The notes: generated from the letters alone by a model not told the origin. Positions 14,344-23,989 are shown, counted from the first letter of the stretch. The stretch: 64,000 bases of DNA from Pseudomonas deceptionensis (GCF_900106095.1 NZ_FNUD01000002.1:2129501-2193500); one strand, 5' to 3'. Numbers and translations: made by a program.

Positions 14344-17300
14344 ATGGCTATGTTGGGGTTATTACTCAATGGAATCATGATGATGACAACCCTGTTCCCC
14401 CCCGTACCCGGTAGAGCACCGGTACTCCTGACCAAAACCCAATGGGCGCAAAATGAAGCGCTGTCTTTTATCGCCTCTATGGTGCAGTCCAACTTTGCGC
14501 GTCTTGATGATGAGCAGAAACACAGCTATCCCCAACTTCATCGCAAGGCTCAGGCAACCCTCGAAGCGGTCGAGGCTGAGATCCAACGGATCAAGGACAC
14601 GTTTAAATCCACTCAAATCTCCGCGCTCCAACGAGAACTTAAATCTCTGACGGGCCTTGATATCAACCCCGATCAAGCCCGCATCTACACGCGCTATCGT
14701 GAAAATATCCAGGAAGACTTCAATGAGTACCTCGCACGCATCAGCGGGGACAAACCTGAACGCGAATCCAGGTTCACCTTCAGCCCGTCTCGCACGACCC
14801 GCGCCCTGGATGAATCAAGATTTATTGAGCGCGTTCACTCGGTCACGCTGTGGGAAGCCGCTTGCGAGAATTTCAGCTATCGAACCGGTTCGGTGTTGCT
14901 CAAACCCTATAGTTACGAGCAGGCCAGTCACATCGATTACGCCGAGGGCTTGCAGAGACAATCGGCGGGGCCGTTTATTGCGATTGCGCGCAAACTGGAT
15001 TTAGGCGTTCAGTTGAAGCGCTTGCTTGAGGCAGCAGCAGGGCCGGCTGGCACCTTGATGCGCCTGGTTGTTGACGCCGCCAAATCCAGTATTGAGTTCG
15101 AGTTACTGGAGGCTTTACGAAACAACACCGTCTCGAAGGTTCAGCGCAGGGACCATAAGCTATTGCTCGGCATGTTGAAGGGAGATTCGCCACCTCACCT
15201 ATGGCCCGTTTCAATGGGTCTCGACAGGAAGTACAGATTAGTCCACCCGCCTATGGACACGGGTGCCGACGGCAGGTTGCTGTTTGGTTTGGAAGATGAC
15301 TATGACTTCATCGGAAAAGGCAGCGTGGCGCTACCCCTTTTCATCATCAAGGTGCCCGGGATCAGCGGGGTCTTCAGCTACTTCCCAAATCGGTTGGGCG
15401 GTGCGGTTTTATGGCACATGAGTGTAGGCGCCGTGTTTCAACAGTTCGTGCAACAGCTCAAGCATGACCACAGCAATGGGCGACTGGGCTGGTTTGTCAG
15501 GCAATTGGCGTTGAAAGACCTGGGTTTCTTCAACAAGCTGTTGAGTGGGGAGCCCAGACCCGAAGGCCTGTCGTGGCTGGCGGGGGTTTTGTATGACAGC
15601 TTTAGCAGCACCTTCCCCGAACCCGACCTGGACAGTTTGCAACTGTATGTCGAAATGTCCGCCGCTGGATCGCCGCCAATGGCTCAGTCAATGGCGCAGG
15701 TCCTGGCTGAACGACATATGGAGCGCTACCGATCTAACCTGAACATGCTGGCCAGGTCCAAGTCCGATCAGGACTGGCAGGCGTTCAAGGAGGCATTGTC
15801 TGACATCGGCAGCGAGGTTTTAACCCTGCTCACCACCCCCATGCCCGGAGGGGTGCTGGGGCTCAATACAATCATGCAAGGCGCCATACTGGGTTCGTTG
15901 GCCTATAGCGCCGCGCAAGGGGTGGGGGAGGCCATCAAAGGCGAGGCCAGTGGCTTTGCCAGTGCTTTGGCTGATTCGGTGGATATGCTCATCAGTGGGC
16001 GTTTAACCGGCGTGGCGAGCAAGACTCATTGGCAACGCATGAACACGCTCTGGAACCGCGCGGGGCAACCGCACAAGGTCATTCATCAGGACGGCAGCAC
16101 ACACTTGTGGAATCGCGACCTGAGTGCCTGTTCGCAAATGGACGCCACCCTGCTGGACACCCTGACGCCCAATCAAGAAGGTGTTTATCAGCACCTGGGC
16201 AAGGTGTATGCCAAGGTTCAAGAGGGCGACAAGACCCTGGCCATCGAAGTCATTCGTGACCCTGCACGCTCCCATTACGTGCTCAAGACCATTGATGCTC
16301 ACGTGTACCGGCCGCCTGTCGTGTTTGATTCTGTAGCGAAGGTCTGGCGGCTGGAGCTTGATGATGTTCAGAGCCTGAGCGACGCTCAGCTGTTGCAACG
16401 CATGCTGGTGGTCGATGCCCCGGGCTCGGTGCCTGGGGATATCGAGCGGATGCTGAGCATTACCGCGACCTCTCGTGAGCAGTTGCTAGACACCTGGCAA
16501 GGCCAGCACATACCTGGCCCGCTGGCCGATGGGGTACGTCGGCTGATGGCCGATCGACTCATCGAGCAAATCGTCACCGATTTGCCATCGCGCGGTGAAT
16601 TACCGGTCAACGCCGACAGCGCGATACTGAGTGTCTTGACCCAATTGGCGCATTGGCCGGCGAATGCAGTGCTGGATGTGCTCAGTCCACAAGGGGCGTT
16701 GATTGAGTCCTATGGCAAGGATTTTCGCCCTGGTACGCCGTTGATTCGTATTCAGGTCAAGCGCCTGCAACACGGTGCATACGCGGCCAAATACGATGTC
16801 GGCCGTGGCAGTACACAGGTGCATCAGTTATTCGCGTTGATACTCGACCTGTTACCCGAGACTTCACTGCTGGGGCGCGAAGACAATCCTGGTCTGGGAA
16901 AGGCCGAACGGGCTGTGTTCATCGGCAAACAAGTGGCGGTGCTGGCCCGAGAGGACAGAGAGCTTTTATTCAAGGCGCTTACCGGGCTTGCAGGGCACGC
17001 GCGCAACGACCCGCTTGCCAGCGCAGATGCTGGGCGCAAGTACTTGCCGCTGTTCTGCCCGCCGATCTCGGACAGCACCACGCCATTGCTTGCCAAACTC
17101 CATGAACTCAACCCCTCGTTGTCTATCGAGAGTCTTGAACCACTCCTGGCTGCGCATCCATTCAGTGCGTACCAGGTCACCCGCGCTCTGGAGCACAATT
17201 CGCAACCACTGCCGTTTGCCAGTGCGGCGGATCAATTAAAGATAAAGCTGCGTGTCGATCAGGCCCTGGACGGTATCTATCACCGGCGGGCCTACACCCA

Positions 17301-20300
17301 TGATATCGATGGCTGGGCGAGGGAGTTTGCGCGCGGGGCCCTGCACGACAAACTCAATCGCAGGCTGGTGGTCACCGATGTTGCGAAAGCCTATACGCCC
17401 ACCGGGCCTGACGACACCAGTGTAGTCCTGCGCCATCACGGTAATGGTACTTACGAGGTCTTTGATCACCGCCGTCAACAGAGCATCACGTTCAGCTCAA
17501 CCCCTGACAGCTTCTATCTGGCGCTCACCAGGCTGCTCAAACATGATGAACACTCACAGTTGGGCATGCAGGGCATCAACATCGCGAGTCTGCGCAAGGC
17601 ATTGGGCGATGCGATGCTGGCCAGTCGTCAGCCTGATGGGCAAGTCAGCCTTTGGGACAAATCCACGGCCCAATACCAGCGTGCAGTGGCATTGCCCCTT
17701 GATCAGCCGCCGGGCGAGCTGGGGCTTTACGAGATAGAGGGTAAAAAATACCTGTCGTTGTACGGTGTGGTTTATCAGGTTGAGTTCGATGCCGCGTTGC
17801 ACAAGTGGCGACTCAAGCACCCCGATAAAGTCGGGGTCAATACGCCGGTGCTGGAGCACAACGGCGATGGCGCATGGCGGCAGAAAAGCGAGAATCCGCT
17901 GCAATGGTCCAAGCTCCAGCTCCTGCGAAGACTGCGTGCAGAGCCTCAGTCCGTGAGCGATGAGACGGCGCATGCAATCATGGCTGTGAGCAACACCACT
18001 GAAGGGATGTTGCTCCAGGTACACATGAATAACCTGACCCCGCCGCCCTTGCTGATAGATGCCTGGAAACGTTTTGGGATCGAACGGGAAATCCGTGGTT
18101 TTGTGAAAAAAATGCAGGCGCAGCATACCCTGCCTGACGCCCGCACCGACCTTCAGTTGCTATTGATGCAAAGCCTGCCCGGATGGCCACGGGACAAAGT
18201 ACTGCAAGTGGTGGACGAACAAGGCAACACCCTGCAGCAATACGGTACTGACCTGGGCAGTCACGTGCCACGCATCAGAATCGCCCGTGATGACACCCAC
18301 CACGGCAGTTTTTTGCGTGCCTTGCTCTCGCAGATGAATGAGGCAGACCCCCGGGTTTTGCTGGGCGATTACAACCCAGTGATCGAAGCACGGATGCTTG
18401 TGTTGGCTAAAAAAATCGCCGCACATGCCTTGGCGCGCGAAGCTGATGTGTTCAACTCGGTTTACCGGAGCCTGGAGAAGAGCACCGATGAGCATGCAGT
18501 CGTCGTTCAAAACAAATACCCGCTGCTCCCCAAAAGTGTCATCAGCAACTTGCTCAGGCATACGACTGGCCGCGAAAAAGACCACTTTCTTGATCAGGGG
18601 CTGGTCCCGCCGCGCCTGGCCGAGCAGATTACCTGGACCTCCAGAGATGTACGCCTGGCCCGGGCTTATGAGGGGTTGTTCATAGAGGCTACGGCAACTC
18701 CCGACAGTGAGCGGCTCACGTTGCATCTGCTGCAGTCCCTGCCGGGCTGGCCCGCAAATGTGAGCATTGAGGTGCGCCGCCACGATGTGAACGGTCAAGT
18801 ACTCGACAGCATGGGTTCCGCCGATGGCACCGTGCCCCGGATACTGGTCAAGCGCGATGATCGCTACCAGGCTTATGGGCAAGAGGGCCAGGCGCTCAAT
18901 GCCCCATCAGTGATAGATAACAATCTGCTCTCGTCCATCTTGCATGCACTGAACGAAACAGAGCGCACGAGCATCGCGGTCAAGGATGTGAGCGACACCC
19001 AGGTCCTGGCCAGAAAGATCAGCGACCTGGCCGTCGCCCATAGAGACGAGGTTAAAACCCTGTTGGGGCTGGAGCCACCGAGCCCTCGGGCCAAGCCGCC
19101 AATGAAGGTTGATATCTCGTTTGTCGCCTATCCCTTATCACTGAGCCAAGGTGAGTCGATCTACCCGCTGGACCTGGTTCGCCAGGTCAGAGGTCTGTAC
19201 CCGGCCCTGAATTACGTCGAGATTCTGCGCTTTCTGGACGCGCTGGGCGGTACAGAAACGAACATGCGGGCAGAGGTTGAGCGGTTACGGGTGGAGTTCG
19301 AGACGTTGCACGCGCAGTTGGAGAGTTGGGAGCGCATCCAGCTTTACCCAACGGCGGGTACTCATCTTGCAATGGCACTTCCCGGGGCGAGGCGACGGGT
19401 GTGCGAGCTGATCGAGCGCGCCTGGCGCAGAGAGACAGATACCGTCCCGGCGCAAGCAGGCACCGATGGCGGCTACTTACTGGTGTTCAACGGAATTCAG
19501 GCTGGCGACCTGCCGGCGCTGACAGGAGATTTCAGCCATATCAGAGGGCTGCACATGGATAACATGAACCTGTACCGAGGCTCGAATGAGTTTTTGAACA
19601 GTTTCAGCCAACTGCGTGTGCTTACGATGTCTGACAATCGGTTGAGAAGCCTGCCGCCAGCCATTGCCAATATGCCCCTGCTGACGACGCTCAACCTGTC
19701 ACAAAACAACATTGTGCTGACATCTCAGAGTGCGCAACAGCTTGCCGGTTGTTCGGCTCTTCGAGCGCTTCGCCTTGATCGCAACCTATTAGGCATTACG
19801 CCGGACGTAAGCCGGATGATGGCGTTACGCTCTTTGAATTTATCGCAAACCGGAATTACGGGCTGGCCTGCAGGGTTGCAGAGCCTGGCTCACCTTGAAG
19901 AGGTCAATCTGCGGCATAACAATATTGTCACTATCGAGCAGACGCTGTTTGAAACGCCCGCCGCCAATGCGGGCAACAGCGTTACCTGGATTCACGGTAA
20001 TCCAATATCCGCCGAAAGCCGTGATCGACTGATCGAGTACTGGGGCAGAACCGGTATTCATATGGGCCATATACCGGCTGTTGCCCATGCCCATGCAATT
20101 GACGAGGCCCGCTTACAGGAAGGTGACATCCGTCCGTGGTTATCCCCGGGCCTGAATGCTGCGCAAAGGCAGCAAAAGCTGGAGCAGTGGGCCTTGCTCC
20201 GGGGATTTGAGGGCAAGGCAAATGACTTGTTCAAGTTGCTGTCGGGACTGGCACAGGGTCAAAAGGACATGTCGGCTCACACCCGACTGGCGCTGCACGA

Positions 20301-21003
20301 CCGTGTATGGACGTTGATCGACCGCCTGCTGGCGGACACTGCCTTGCGCGACCTGCTGTTCCAGGGCATTCACTATGACGCAACCTGCCGGGACGGAGTC
20401 ATGGTGCTTCTCGATAACCTGGAGGTGCAGGTGCTGATCCATCAAGCCGAAAACCTTACCGGTGAGGACCTACGCGAAACACAGCATTTGAATCTGGCCA
20501 AGGGGTTGTTTCGCCTGAGGCAAGTCGACCAGATCGCAGACGCCGTGATCACCGAGCGCTTGAGGCTTGGAGGGCAGCCCGATGTCGCTGAAATACAGCT
20601 GTTTTACCGCATAGAACTGGCCGAAGCGCTGGGGTTGCCGATTCAGACGCGGTCGATGTTTTTTGCGCCGATAGCCGGTATTTCTGCGGAGCAGATCAGT
20701 GAGGCTAAAAACAGCATCTTGGCCATGGACACCGGCCCCGCGCTCAAGCACTCGATCATGCAAGAGACACTGTGGCGCAACTTTCTTCGAGCAAAACATG
20801 CGGCCCGGTTCGAGGCCATCGAGGACCAATACCAGAAGGACTACTCAACGCTCTCAGAGGACAGCGAGATGTCAGACGACCTGCAGTTACAAAGGGGGGC
20901 AGAACTGACCGATAGCAGAGATCAGAAGCTCAATCTATTGGTTGAAGAACTGACCGACAGGGCACTCCAGGGCACTGGTGAAACGCCTGCCGGGCCTCTG
21001 TAA
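14344..21003 (+). CDS. Giant dermonecrotic-toxin-like LRR protein with NEL-type E3 ubiquitin ligase domain
   Basis: A 2219-residue protein. The N-terminal ~600 residues resemble the dermonecrotic toxin-like (DUF6543) domain found in large Pseudomonas proteins. The middle contains three related modules (about 735-885, 1258-1385 and 1448-1580). Residues ~1720-1880 form about six leucine-rich repeats (LRVLTMSDNRLRSLPPAI, LTTLNLSQNNI, LRSLNLSQTGI, LEEVNLRHNNI). The C-terminal ~330 residues match the NEL E3 ligase fold of IpaH/SspH effectors, with a candidate catalytic Cys2015 in TCRDGV, equivalent to the family's C-x-D motif. No signal peptide is visible; delivery route is unknown and no secretion system genes are in the window. 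GAGG precedes the ATG at 14344; ATGs at 14377-14383 are alternatives. It stands alone between mifS and the PPTase gene. Confidence 0.85.
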   Translation: MAMLGLLLNGIMMMTTLFPPVPGRAPVLLTKTQWAQNEALSFIASMVQSNFARLDDEQKHSYPQLHRKAQATLEAVEAEIQRIKDTFKSTQISALQRELKSLTGLDINPDQARIYTRYRENIQEDFNEYLARISGDKPERESRFTFSPSRTTRALDESRFIERVHSVTLWEAACENFSYRTGSVLLKPYSYEQASHIDYAEGLQRQSAGPFIAIARKLDLGVQLKRLLEAAAGPAGTLMRLVVDAAKSSIEFELLEALRNNTVSKVQRRDHKLLLGMLKGDSPPHLWPVSMGLDRKYRLVHPPMDTGADGRLLFGLEDDYDFIGKGSVALPLFIIKVPGISGVFSYFPNRLGGAVLWHMSVGAVFQQFVQQLKHDHSNGRLGWFVRQLALKDLGFFNKLLSGEPRPEGLSWLAGVLYDSFSSTFPEPDLDSLQLYVEMSAAGSPPMAQSMAQVLAERHMERYRSNLNMLARSKSDQDWQAFKEALSDIGSEVLTLLTTPMPGGVLGLNTIMQGAILGSLAYSAAQGVGEAIKGEASGFASALADSVDMLISGRLTGVASKTHWQRMNTLWNRAGQPHKVIHQDGSTHLWNRDLSACSQMDATLLDTLTPNQEGVYQHLGKVYAKVQEGDKTLAIEVIRDPARSHYVLKTIDAHVYRPPVVFDSVAKVWRLELDDVQSLSDAQLLQRMLVVDAPGSVPGDIERMLSITATSREQLLDTWQGQHIPGPLADGVRRLMADRLIEQIVTDLPSRGELPVNADSAILSVLTQLAHWPANAVLDVLSPQGALIESYGKDFRPGTPLIRIQVKRLQHGAYAAKYDVGRGSTQVHQLFALILDLLPETSLLGREDNPGLGKAERAVFIGKQVAVLAREDRELLFKALTGLAGHARNDPLASADAGRKYLPLFCPPISDSTTPLLAKLHELNPSLSIESLEPLLAAHPFSAYQVTRALEHNSQPLPFASAADQLKIKLRVDQALDGIYHRRAYTHDIDGWAREFARGALHDKLNRRLVVTDVAKAYTPTGPDDTSVVLRHHGNGTYEVFDHRRQQSITFSSTPDSFYLALTRLLKHDEHSQLGMQGINIASLRKALGDAMLASRQPDGQVSLWDKSTAQYQRAVALPLDQPPGELGLYEIEGKKYLSLYGVVYQVEFDAALHKWRLKHPDKVGVNTPVLEHNGDGAWRQKSENPLQWSKLQLLRRLRAEPQSVSDETAHAIMAVSNTTEGMLLQVHMNNLTPPPLLIDAWKRFGIEREIRGFVKKMQAQHTLPDARTDLQLLLMQSLPGWPRDKVLQVVDEQGNTLQQYGTDLGSHVPRIRIARDDTHHGSFLRALLSQMNEADPRVLLGDYNPVIEARMLVLAKKIAAHALAREADVFNSVYRSLEKSTDEHAVVVQNKYPLLPKSVISNLLRHTTGREKDHFLDQGLVPPRLAEQITWTSRDVRLARAYEGLFIEATATPDSERLTLHLLQSLPGWPANVSIEVRRHDVNGQVLDSMGSADGTVPRILVKRDDRYQAYGQEGQALNAPSVIDNNLLSSILHALNETERTSIAVKDVSDTQVLARKISDLAVAHRDEVKTLLGLEPPSPRAKPPMKVDISFVAYPLSLSQGESIYPLDLVRQVRGLYPALNYVEILRFLDALGGTETNMRAEVERLRVEFETLHAQLESWERIQLYPTAGTHLAMALPGARRRVCELIERAWRRETDTVPAQAGTDGGYLLVFNGIQAGDLPALTGDFSHIRGLHMDNMNLYRGSNEFLNSFSQLRVLTMSDNRLRSLPPAIANMPLLTTLNLSQNNIVLTSQSAQQLAGCSALRALRLDRNLLGITPDVSRMMALRSLNLSQTGITGWPAGLQSLAHLEEVNLRHNNIVTIEQTLFETPAANAGNSVTWIHGNPISAESRDRLIEYWGRTGIHMGHIPAVAHAHAIDEARLQEGDIRPWLSPGLNAAQRQQKLEQWALLRGFEGKANDLFKLLSGLAQGQKDMSAHTRLALHDRVWTLIDRLLADTALRDLLFQGIHYDATCRDGVMVLLDNLEVQVLIHQAENLTGEDLRETQHLNLAKGLFRLRQVDQIADAVITERLRLGGQPDVAEIQLFYRIELAEALGLPIQTRSMFFAPIAGISAEQISEAKNSILAMDTGPALKHSIMQETLWRNFLRAKHAARFEAIEDQYQKDYSTLSEDSEMSDDLQLQRGAELTDSRDQKLNLLVEELTDRALQGTGETPAGPL

Positions 21004-21014
21004 CCCTCTAAAGG

Positions 21015-21758
21015 TCAGGCGGCAGAAGGTGTTCCCGCTTTGATCGCCACGACACTCAACACTTGCCCTTCAAACAGACAAAACTGCGCATCCAGCTCAC
21101 GACCGTGTTGCCATTCAGGCGACAGGTCAGTGAGCAGGCGCAGGCGCACATGGCCGTCTTCTGCCCAGCCAAGCACTTCGGCGTGTTCAAAGTAGAAGCG
21201 TTTTTGCACCAGGGGGAACAGCGCCTTGAACAGGCTTTCCTTGACCGAGAAGGTCAGGGTGACCAGCAGCGCGATCTGTTCGGCAGGGACGGCGGCCATA
21301 CGCAAACGTTCATCAGGGGTGAGGATTTCCTTGGCCAGGCGCTGGGCGCGCTCAGTGCTGAGCAGTTTTTCCAGATCGATGCCCAGCCCCTGCCATTCGC
21401 TTTTAAGGGCTACCAGCGCGCCAGCACGGCCATTGCTGTGAGTGATGGCGCCGCTGATATGGGCTGGCCAGACGGGGGCGCGGTCTTCACCGATGGCGGG
21501 TACGGTACAGGTGCCGTCCAGTTGTAGCAGAGCGGCGCGGGCGCAGAGGCGCCCGGCCAAAAATTCGGCTTGGCGCTTTGCAACCGAGCGTTGAATACTC
21601 GCAGGCATGGTGATGGCACTGCGCGCAAAATCATCGGCTGCAAGTTGCGTGGGGCTGAAATCGGTACTGAGCCACACGCTGCCGGGCAGCGCGAAGGGCA
21701 ACGGCCAGTCGGCACGCAGTGGCGTGCAGCAGGCAGGCAAGGCGGGAAGTCGGTTCAT
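21015..21758 (-). CDS. pcpS: 4'-phosphopantetheinyl transferase (EntD/PcpS type)
   Basis: A 247-residue Sfp-superfamily enzyme that transfers the phosphopantetheine arm from CoA to carrier proteins. The two magnesium/CoA-binding motifs are present: GIDLE in the middle and FSVKESLFKAL near residue 180, with the NGRAGALVAL segment between. P. aeruginosa PcpS has about the same length and is the single PPTase for fatty acid and siderophore carriers. The ATG at 21758 fits that length; the upstream in-frame ATG at 21821 adds an unlikely basic tail. It ends 11 bases from the convergent giant gene and is divergent from phoP. Confidence 0.9.
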   Translation of the reverse strand: MNRLPALPACCTPLRADWPLPFALPGSVWLSTDFSPTQLAADDFARSAITMPASIQRSVAKRQAEFLAGRLCARAALLQLDGTCTVPAIGEDRAPVWPAHISGAITHSNGRAGALVALKSEWQGLGIDLEKLLSTERAQRLAKEILTPDERLRMAAVPAEQIALLVTLTFSVKESLFKALFPLVQKRFYFEHAEVLGWAEDGHVRLRLLTDLSPEWQHGRELDAQFCLFEGQVLSVVAIKAGTPSAA

Positions 21759-21797
21759 GCCGGGCATTTTGCAGGGTCTTGGTCTGGCTGTGCAATT

Positions 21798-21814
21798 GTT
21801 CAGAGTATGTTCAG
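21798..21814 (+). promoter_or_regulatory. PhoP box upstream of phoP
   Basis: GTTCAG (21798-21803) and GTTCAG (21809-21814) are perfect direct repeats with an 11-base period, the arrangement described for PhoP boxes. It lies 79 bases before the phoP ATG, with a suitable -10-like TATGTG about 16 bases on (21831). This suggests autoregulation of phoPQ. Confidence 0.7.
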
Positions 21815-21892
21815 GGCGCACGACTTACTGTATGTGGCTAGGCTGTAGAGGACATATGTCCTACGAGACGCGGATTTGCTTGGGAGAGCGCG

Positions 21893-22570
21893 ATGAAATT
21901 GCTGGTGGTTGAAGATGAGGCGTTGCTGCGCCATCACTTGCAAACCCGTCTGACAGAAAACGGCCATGTGGTTGAGGCGGTGGCCAATGCTGAAGAGGCG
22001 TTGTACCAGACCGAGCAGTTCAACCATGACCTGGCGATGATCGATCTTGGTTTGCCGGGTTTGGGCGGGCTTGAGCTGATTCGCGAGTTGCGCAAGCGCG
22101 GCAAGACTTTTCCGATTTTGATTCTCACCGCTCGCGGTAACTGGCAAGACAAAGTTGAGGGCCTGGCCGCCGGTGCCGACGATTATGTGGTCAAGCCTTT
22201 CCAGTTCGAGGAGCTGGAGGCACGTCTGAATGCGTTGCTGCGCCGCTCCAGCGGTTTTACCCAGTCGACCATCGTGGCGGGTGCGCTGGTGCTGGACATC
22301 AACCGCAAGCAAGCAGTGCTCGATGATGAGCCGCTGGCACTCACCGCTTATGAGTACCGGATTCTTGAATACCTGATGCGCCATCACCAGCAAGTGGTGG
22401 CCAAGGACCGACTGATGGAGCAGCTGTACCCGGATGACGAGGAACGTGATCCGAATGTGATCGAGGTGCTGGTCGGGCGCCTGCGACGCAAGCTTGAGGG
22501 GGCAAACGGCTTTAAGCCAATCGATACGGTGCGCGGTCTGGGGTACCTGTTTACTGAGCGCTGCCGATGA
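21893..22570 (+). CDS. phoP: Response regulator PhoP
   Basis: A 225-residue OmpR-family regulator: receiver domain (residues 1-115; acidic DE near residue 9, acceptor Asp in MIDLGLPGL, Thr in ILTARG, Lys in YVVKPF) and a winged-helix DNA-binding domain (about 130-222). It overlaps the kinase gene by 4 bases (ATGA). Together with dctA downstream this matches the Pseudomonas phoPQ locus. In P. aeruginosa the pair responds to low magnesium and polyamines and controls lipid A and outer membrane changes. The usual upstream gene oprH is absent; a PhoP box and the PPTase gene lie there instead. Confidence 0.93.
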   Translation: MKLLVVEDEALLRHHLQTRLTENGHVVEAVANAEEALYQTEQFNHDLAMIDLGLPGLGGLELIRELRKRGKTFPILILTARGNWQDKVEGLAAGADDYVVKPFQFEELEARLNALLRRSSGFTQSTIVAGALVLDINRKQAVLDDEPLALTAYEYRILEYLMRHHQQVVAKDRLMEQLYPDDEERDPNVIEVLVGRLRRKLEGANGFKPIDTVRGLGYLFTERCR

Positions 22571-23913
22571 TTCGTTCGCTTCGCGTTCGATTGATGCTGG
22601 CGGCAACCTTGTTGGCCGTGTTGTTTATGCTGGCGCTGCTGCCAGCGATGCAGGGAGCGTTCAGTCTGGCGCTCAAGGACGCCATTGAGCAGCGTTTGGC
22701 GTCGGATGTCACCACGCTGATTTCAGCGGCAAAAATGGAGAAAAACCGTCTTAAAATGCCGGCCCTGCTGCCGGACGAAGAGTTCAACCTGCCGGACAGT
22801 CGCCTGCTCGGCTATATCTATGACCGCGAGGGGCATCTGGTGTGGCGCTCGCGGGCCACACAGGAAGAAGCCATCAACTACCAACCGCGCTATGACGGGC
22901 GTGGCAATGAGTTTGCGAGCATTCGCGAAGACAACGGCAGAGAGTTCTTTGTCTATGACGTCGAGGTCAAACTGTTGGGGGGCAAGAGTGCCGCCTTCAG
23001 CTTTGTGGCCTTGCAACCGATGCGTGAATACAACCTGACACTCGACGGGTTGCGGGAAAATCTTTATCTGGGATTCGGTGCGGCCTTGATTGTGCTGCTT
23101 TCGTTGCTATGGATTGGTCTGACGTGGGGGTTACGTGCCTTGCGACGTTTGAGTCAGGAACTGGATGAAATTGAAACCGGCAAGCGCGACAGCCTCAGCG
23201 AGCAGCACCCTCGGGAGTTGCTGCGCCTGACCGGCTCGTTGAACCGCTTGTTGCACAGCGAGCGCGAGCAGCGTACCCGTTATCGTGACTCGCTAGACGA
23301 CCTGGCCCACAGCCTGAAAACACCCTTGGCGGTGCTGCAGGGCGTGAGTGAAAGCATGGCCCAGCGCCCTACAGAGCGCGAGCAAGCCTGGGTGCTGCAA
23401 AGTCAGATCGAGCGCATGAACCAGCAAATCAGCTATCAACTGCAACGTGCCAGCCTGCGCAAGAGTGGTCTGGTACGCCATCAGGTCGAGTTGCTGCCCG
23501 TGGTGCAAAGCCTGTGCAACACGCTTGGCAAGGTGTACCGCGACAAGCAGGTCAAGGTCAGCTACGACATCCCGGAGCTGAGCCACGTGCCGATCGAGCA
23601 AAATGCCTTGCTGGAGTTGCTGGGCAACTTGCTGGAAAACGCCTATCGCTTGTGTCTGGGGCAAGTGCGCATCAGCCTGCATCGCAATGCCCACGGGATA
23701 GAAGTGTGCGTGGAAGATGACGGCCCCGGCGTACCGGAGGATCAACGCGCGCGGATCCTTCAGCGCGGCGAGCGCCTGGACCGCCAGCACCCGGGGCAGG
23801 GCATCGGTTTGGCAGTGGTCAAGGACATCATTGAAAGCTATGACGCCCGGCTGACCCTGAATGACTCGGCACTCGGCGGGGCAGCGTTCCGGATTTATTT
23901 CCCTACCCTGTGA
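22567..23913 (+). CDS. phoQ: Sensor histidine kinase PhoQ
   Basis: A 448-residue kinase: first membrane helix (about residues 8-30), periplasmic sensor (about 31-165), second helix (about 168-190), HAMP-like linker, H-box (DDLAHSLKTPLAVLQ) and ATPase domain (LLGNLLENAYRLC, EDDGPGVP, GQGIGLAVVKDI). The LAHSLKTPL H-box is characteristic of PhoQ. The periplasmic part has clusters of acidic residues (LLPDEEF, REDNGREF) that may serve in cation sensing, which is known for the family. Its last bases abut the dctA upstream palindromes. Confidence 0.93.
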   Translation: MIRSLRVRLMLAATLLAVLFMLALLPAMQGAFSLALKDAIEQRLASDVTTLISAAKMEKNRLKMPALLPDEEFNLPDSRLLGYIYDREGHLVWRSRATQEEAINYQPRYDGRGNEFASIREDNGREFFVYDVEVKLLGGKSAAFSFVALQPMREYNLTLDGLRENLYLGFGAALIVLLSLLWIGLTWGLRALRRLSQELDEIETGKRDSLSEQHPRELLRLTGSLNRLLHSEREQRTRYRDSLDDLAHSLKTPLAVLQGVSESMAQRPTEREQAWVLQSQIERMNQQISYQLQRASLRKSGLVRHQVELLPVVQSLCNTLGKVYRDKQVKVSYDIPELSHVPIEQNALLELLGNLLENAYRLCLGQVRISLHRNAHGIEVCVEDDGPGVPEDQRARILQRGERLDRQHPGQGIGLAVVKDIIESYDARLTLNDSALGGAAFRIYFPTL

Positions 23914-23934
23914 CGACGTTGCGTTGATCGATGA

Positions 23935-23948
23935 GGCGGATATCCGCC
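23935..23948. promoter_or_regulatory. Upstream activator palindrome 1 of dctA
   Basis: GGCGGATATCCGCC is a perfect 14-base palindrome 21 bases after phoQ, about 152 bases before the predicted dctA start point. It resembles the pair upstream of kgtP. Likely bound by a DctD/MifR-type activator. Confidence 0.55.
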
Positions 23949-23975
23949 ATCTCACCCGCCTTAATTAGTTGAATG

Positions 23976-23989
23976 GGCGGAATCCCGCC
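23976..23989. promoter_or_regulatory. Upstream activator palindrome 2 of dctA
   Basis: GGCGG-AATC-CCGCC, centred 41 bases after the first site (about four helical turns) and about 110 bases before the predicted start point, the same distance as the distal site at kgtP. Confidence 0.55.

Noticed and set aside
14344..21003. Giant gene considered as a polymorphic toxin with an adjacent immunity gene, or as part of a secretion locus
   Set aside because: The next gene is a convergent housekeeping phosphopantetheinyl transferase and the previous one is mifS; no small immunity-like gene or secretion component is next to it.
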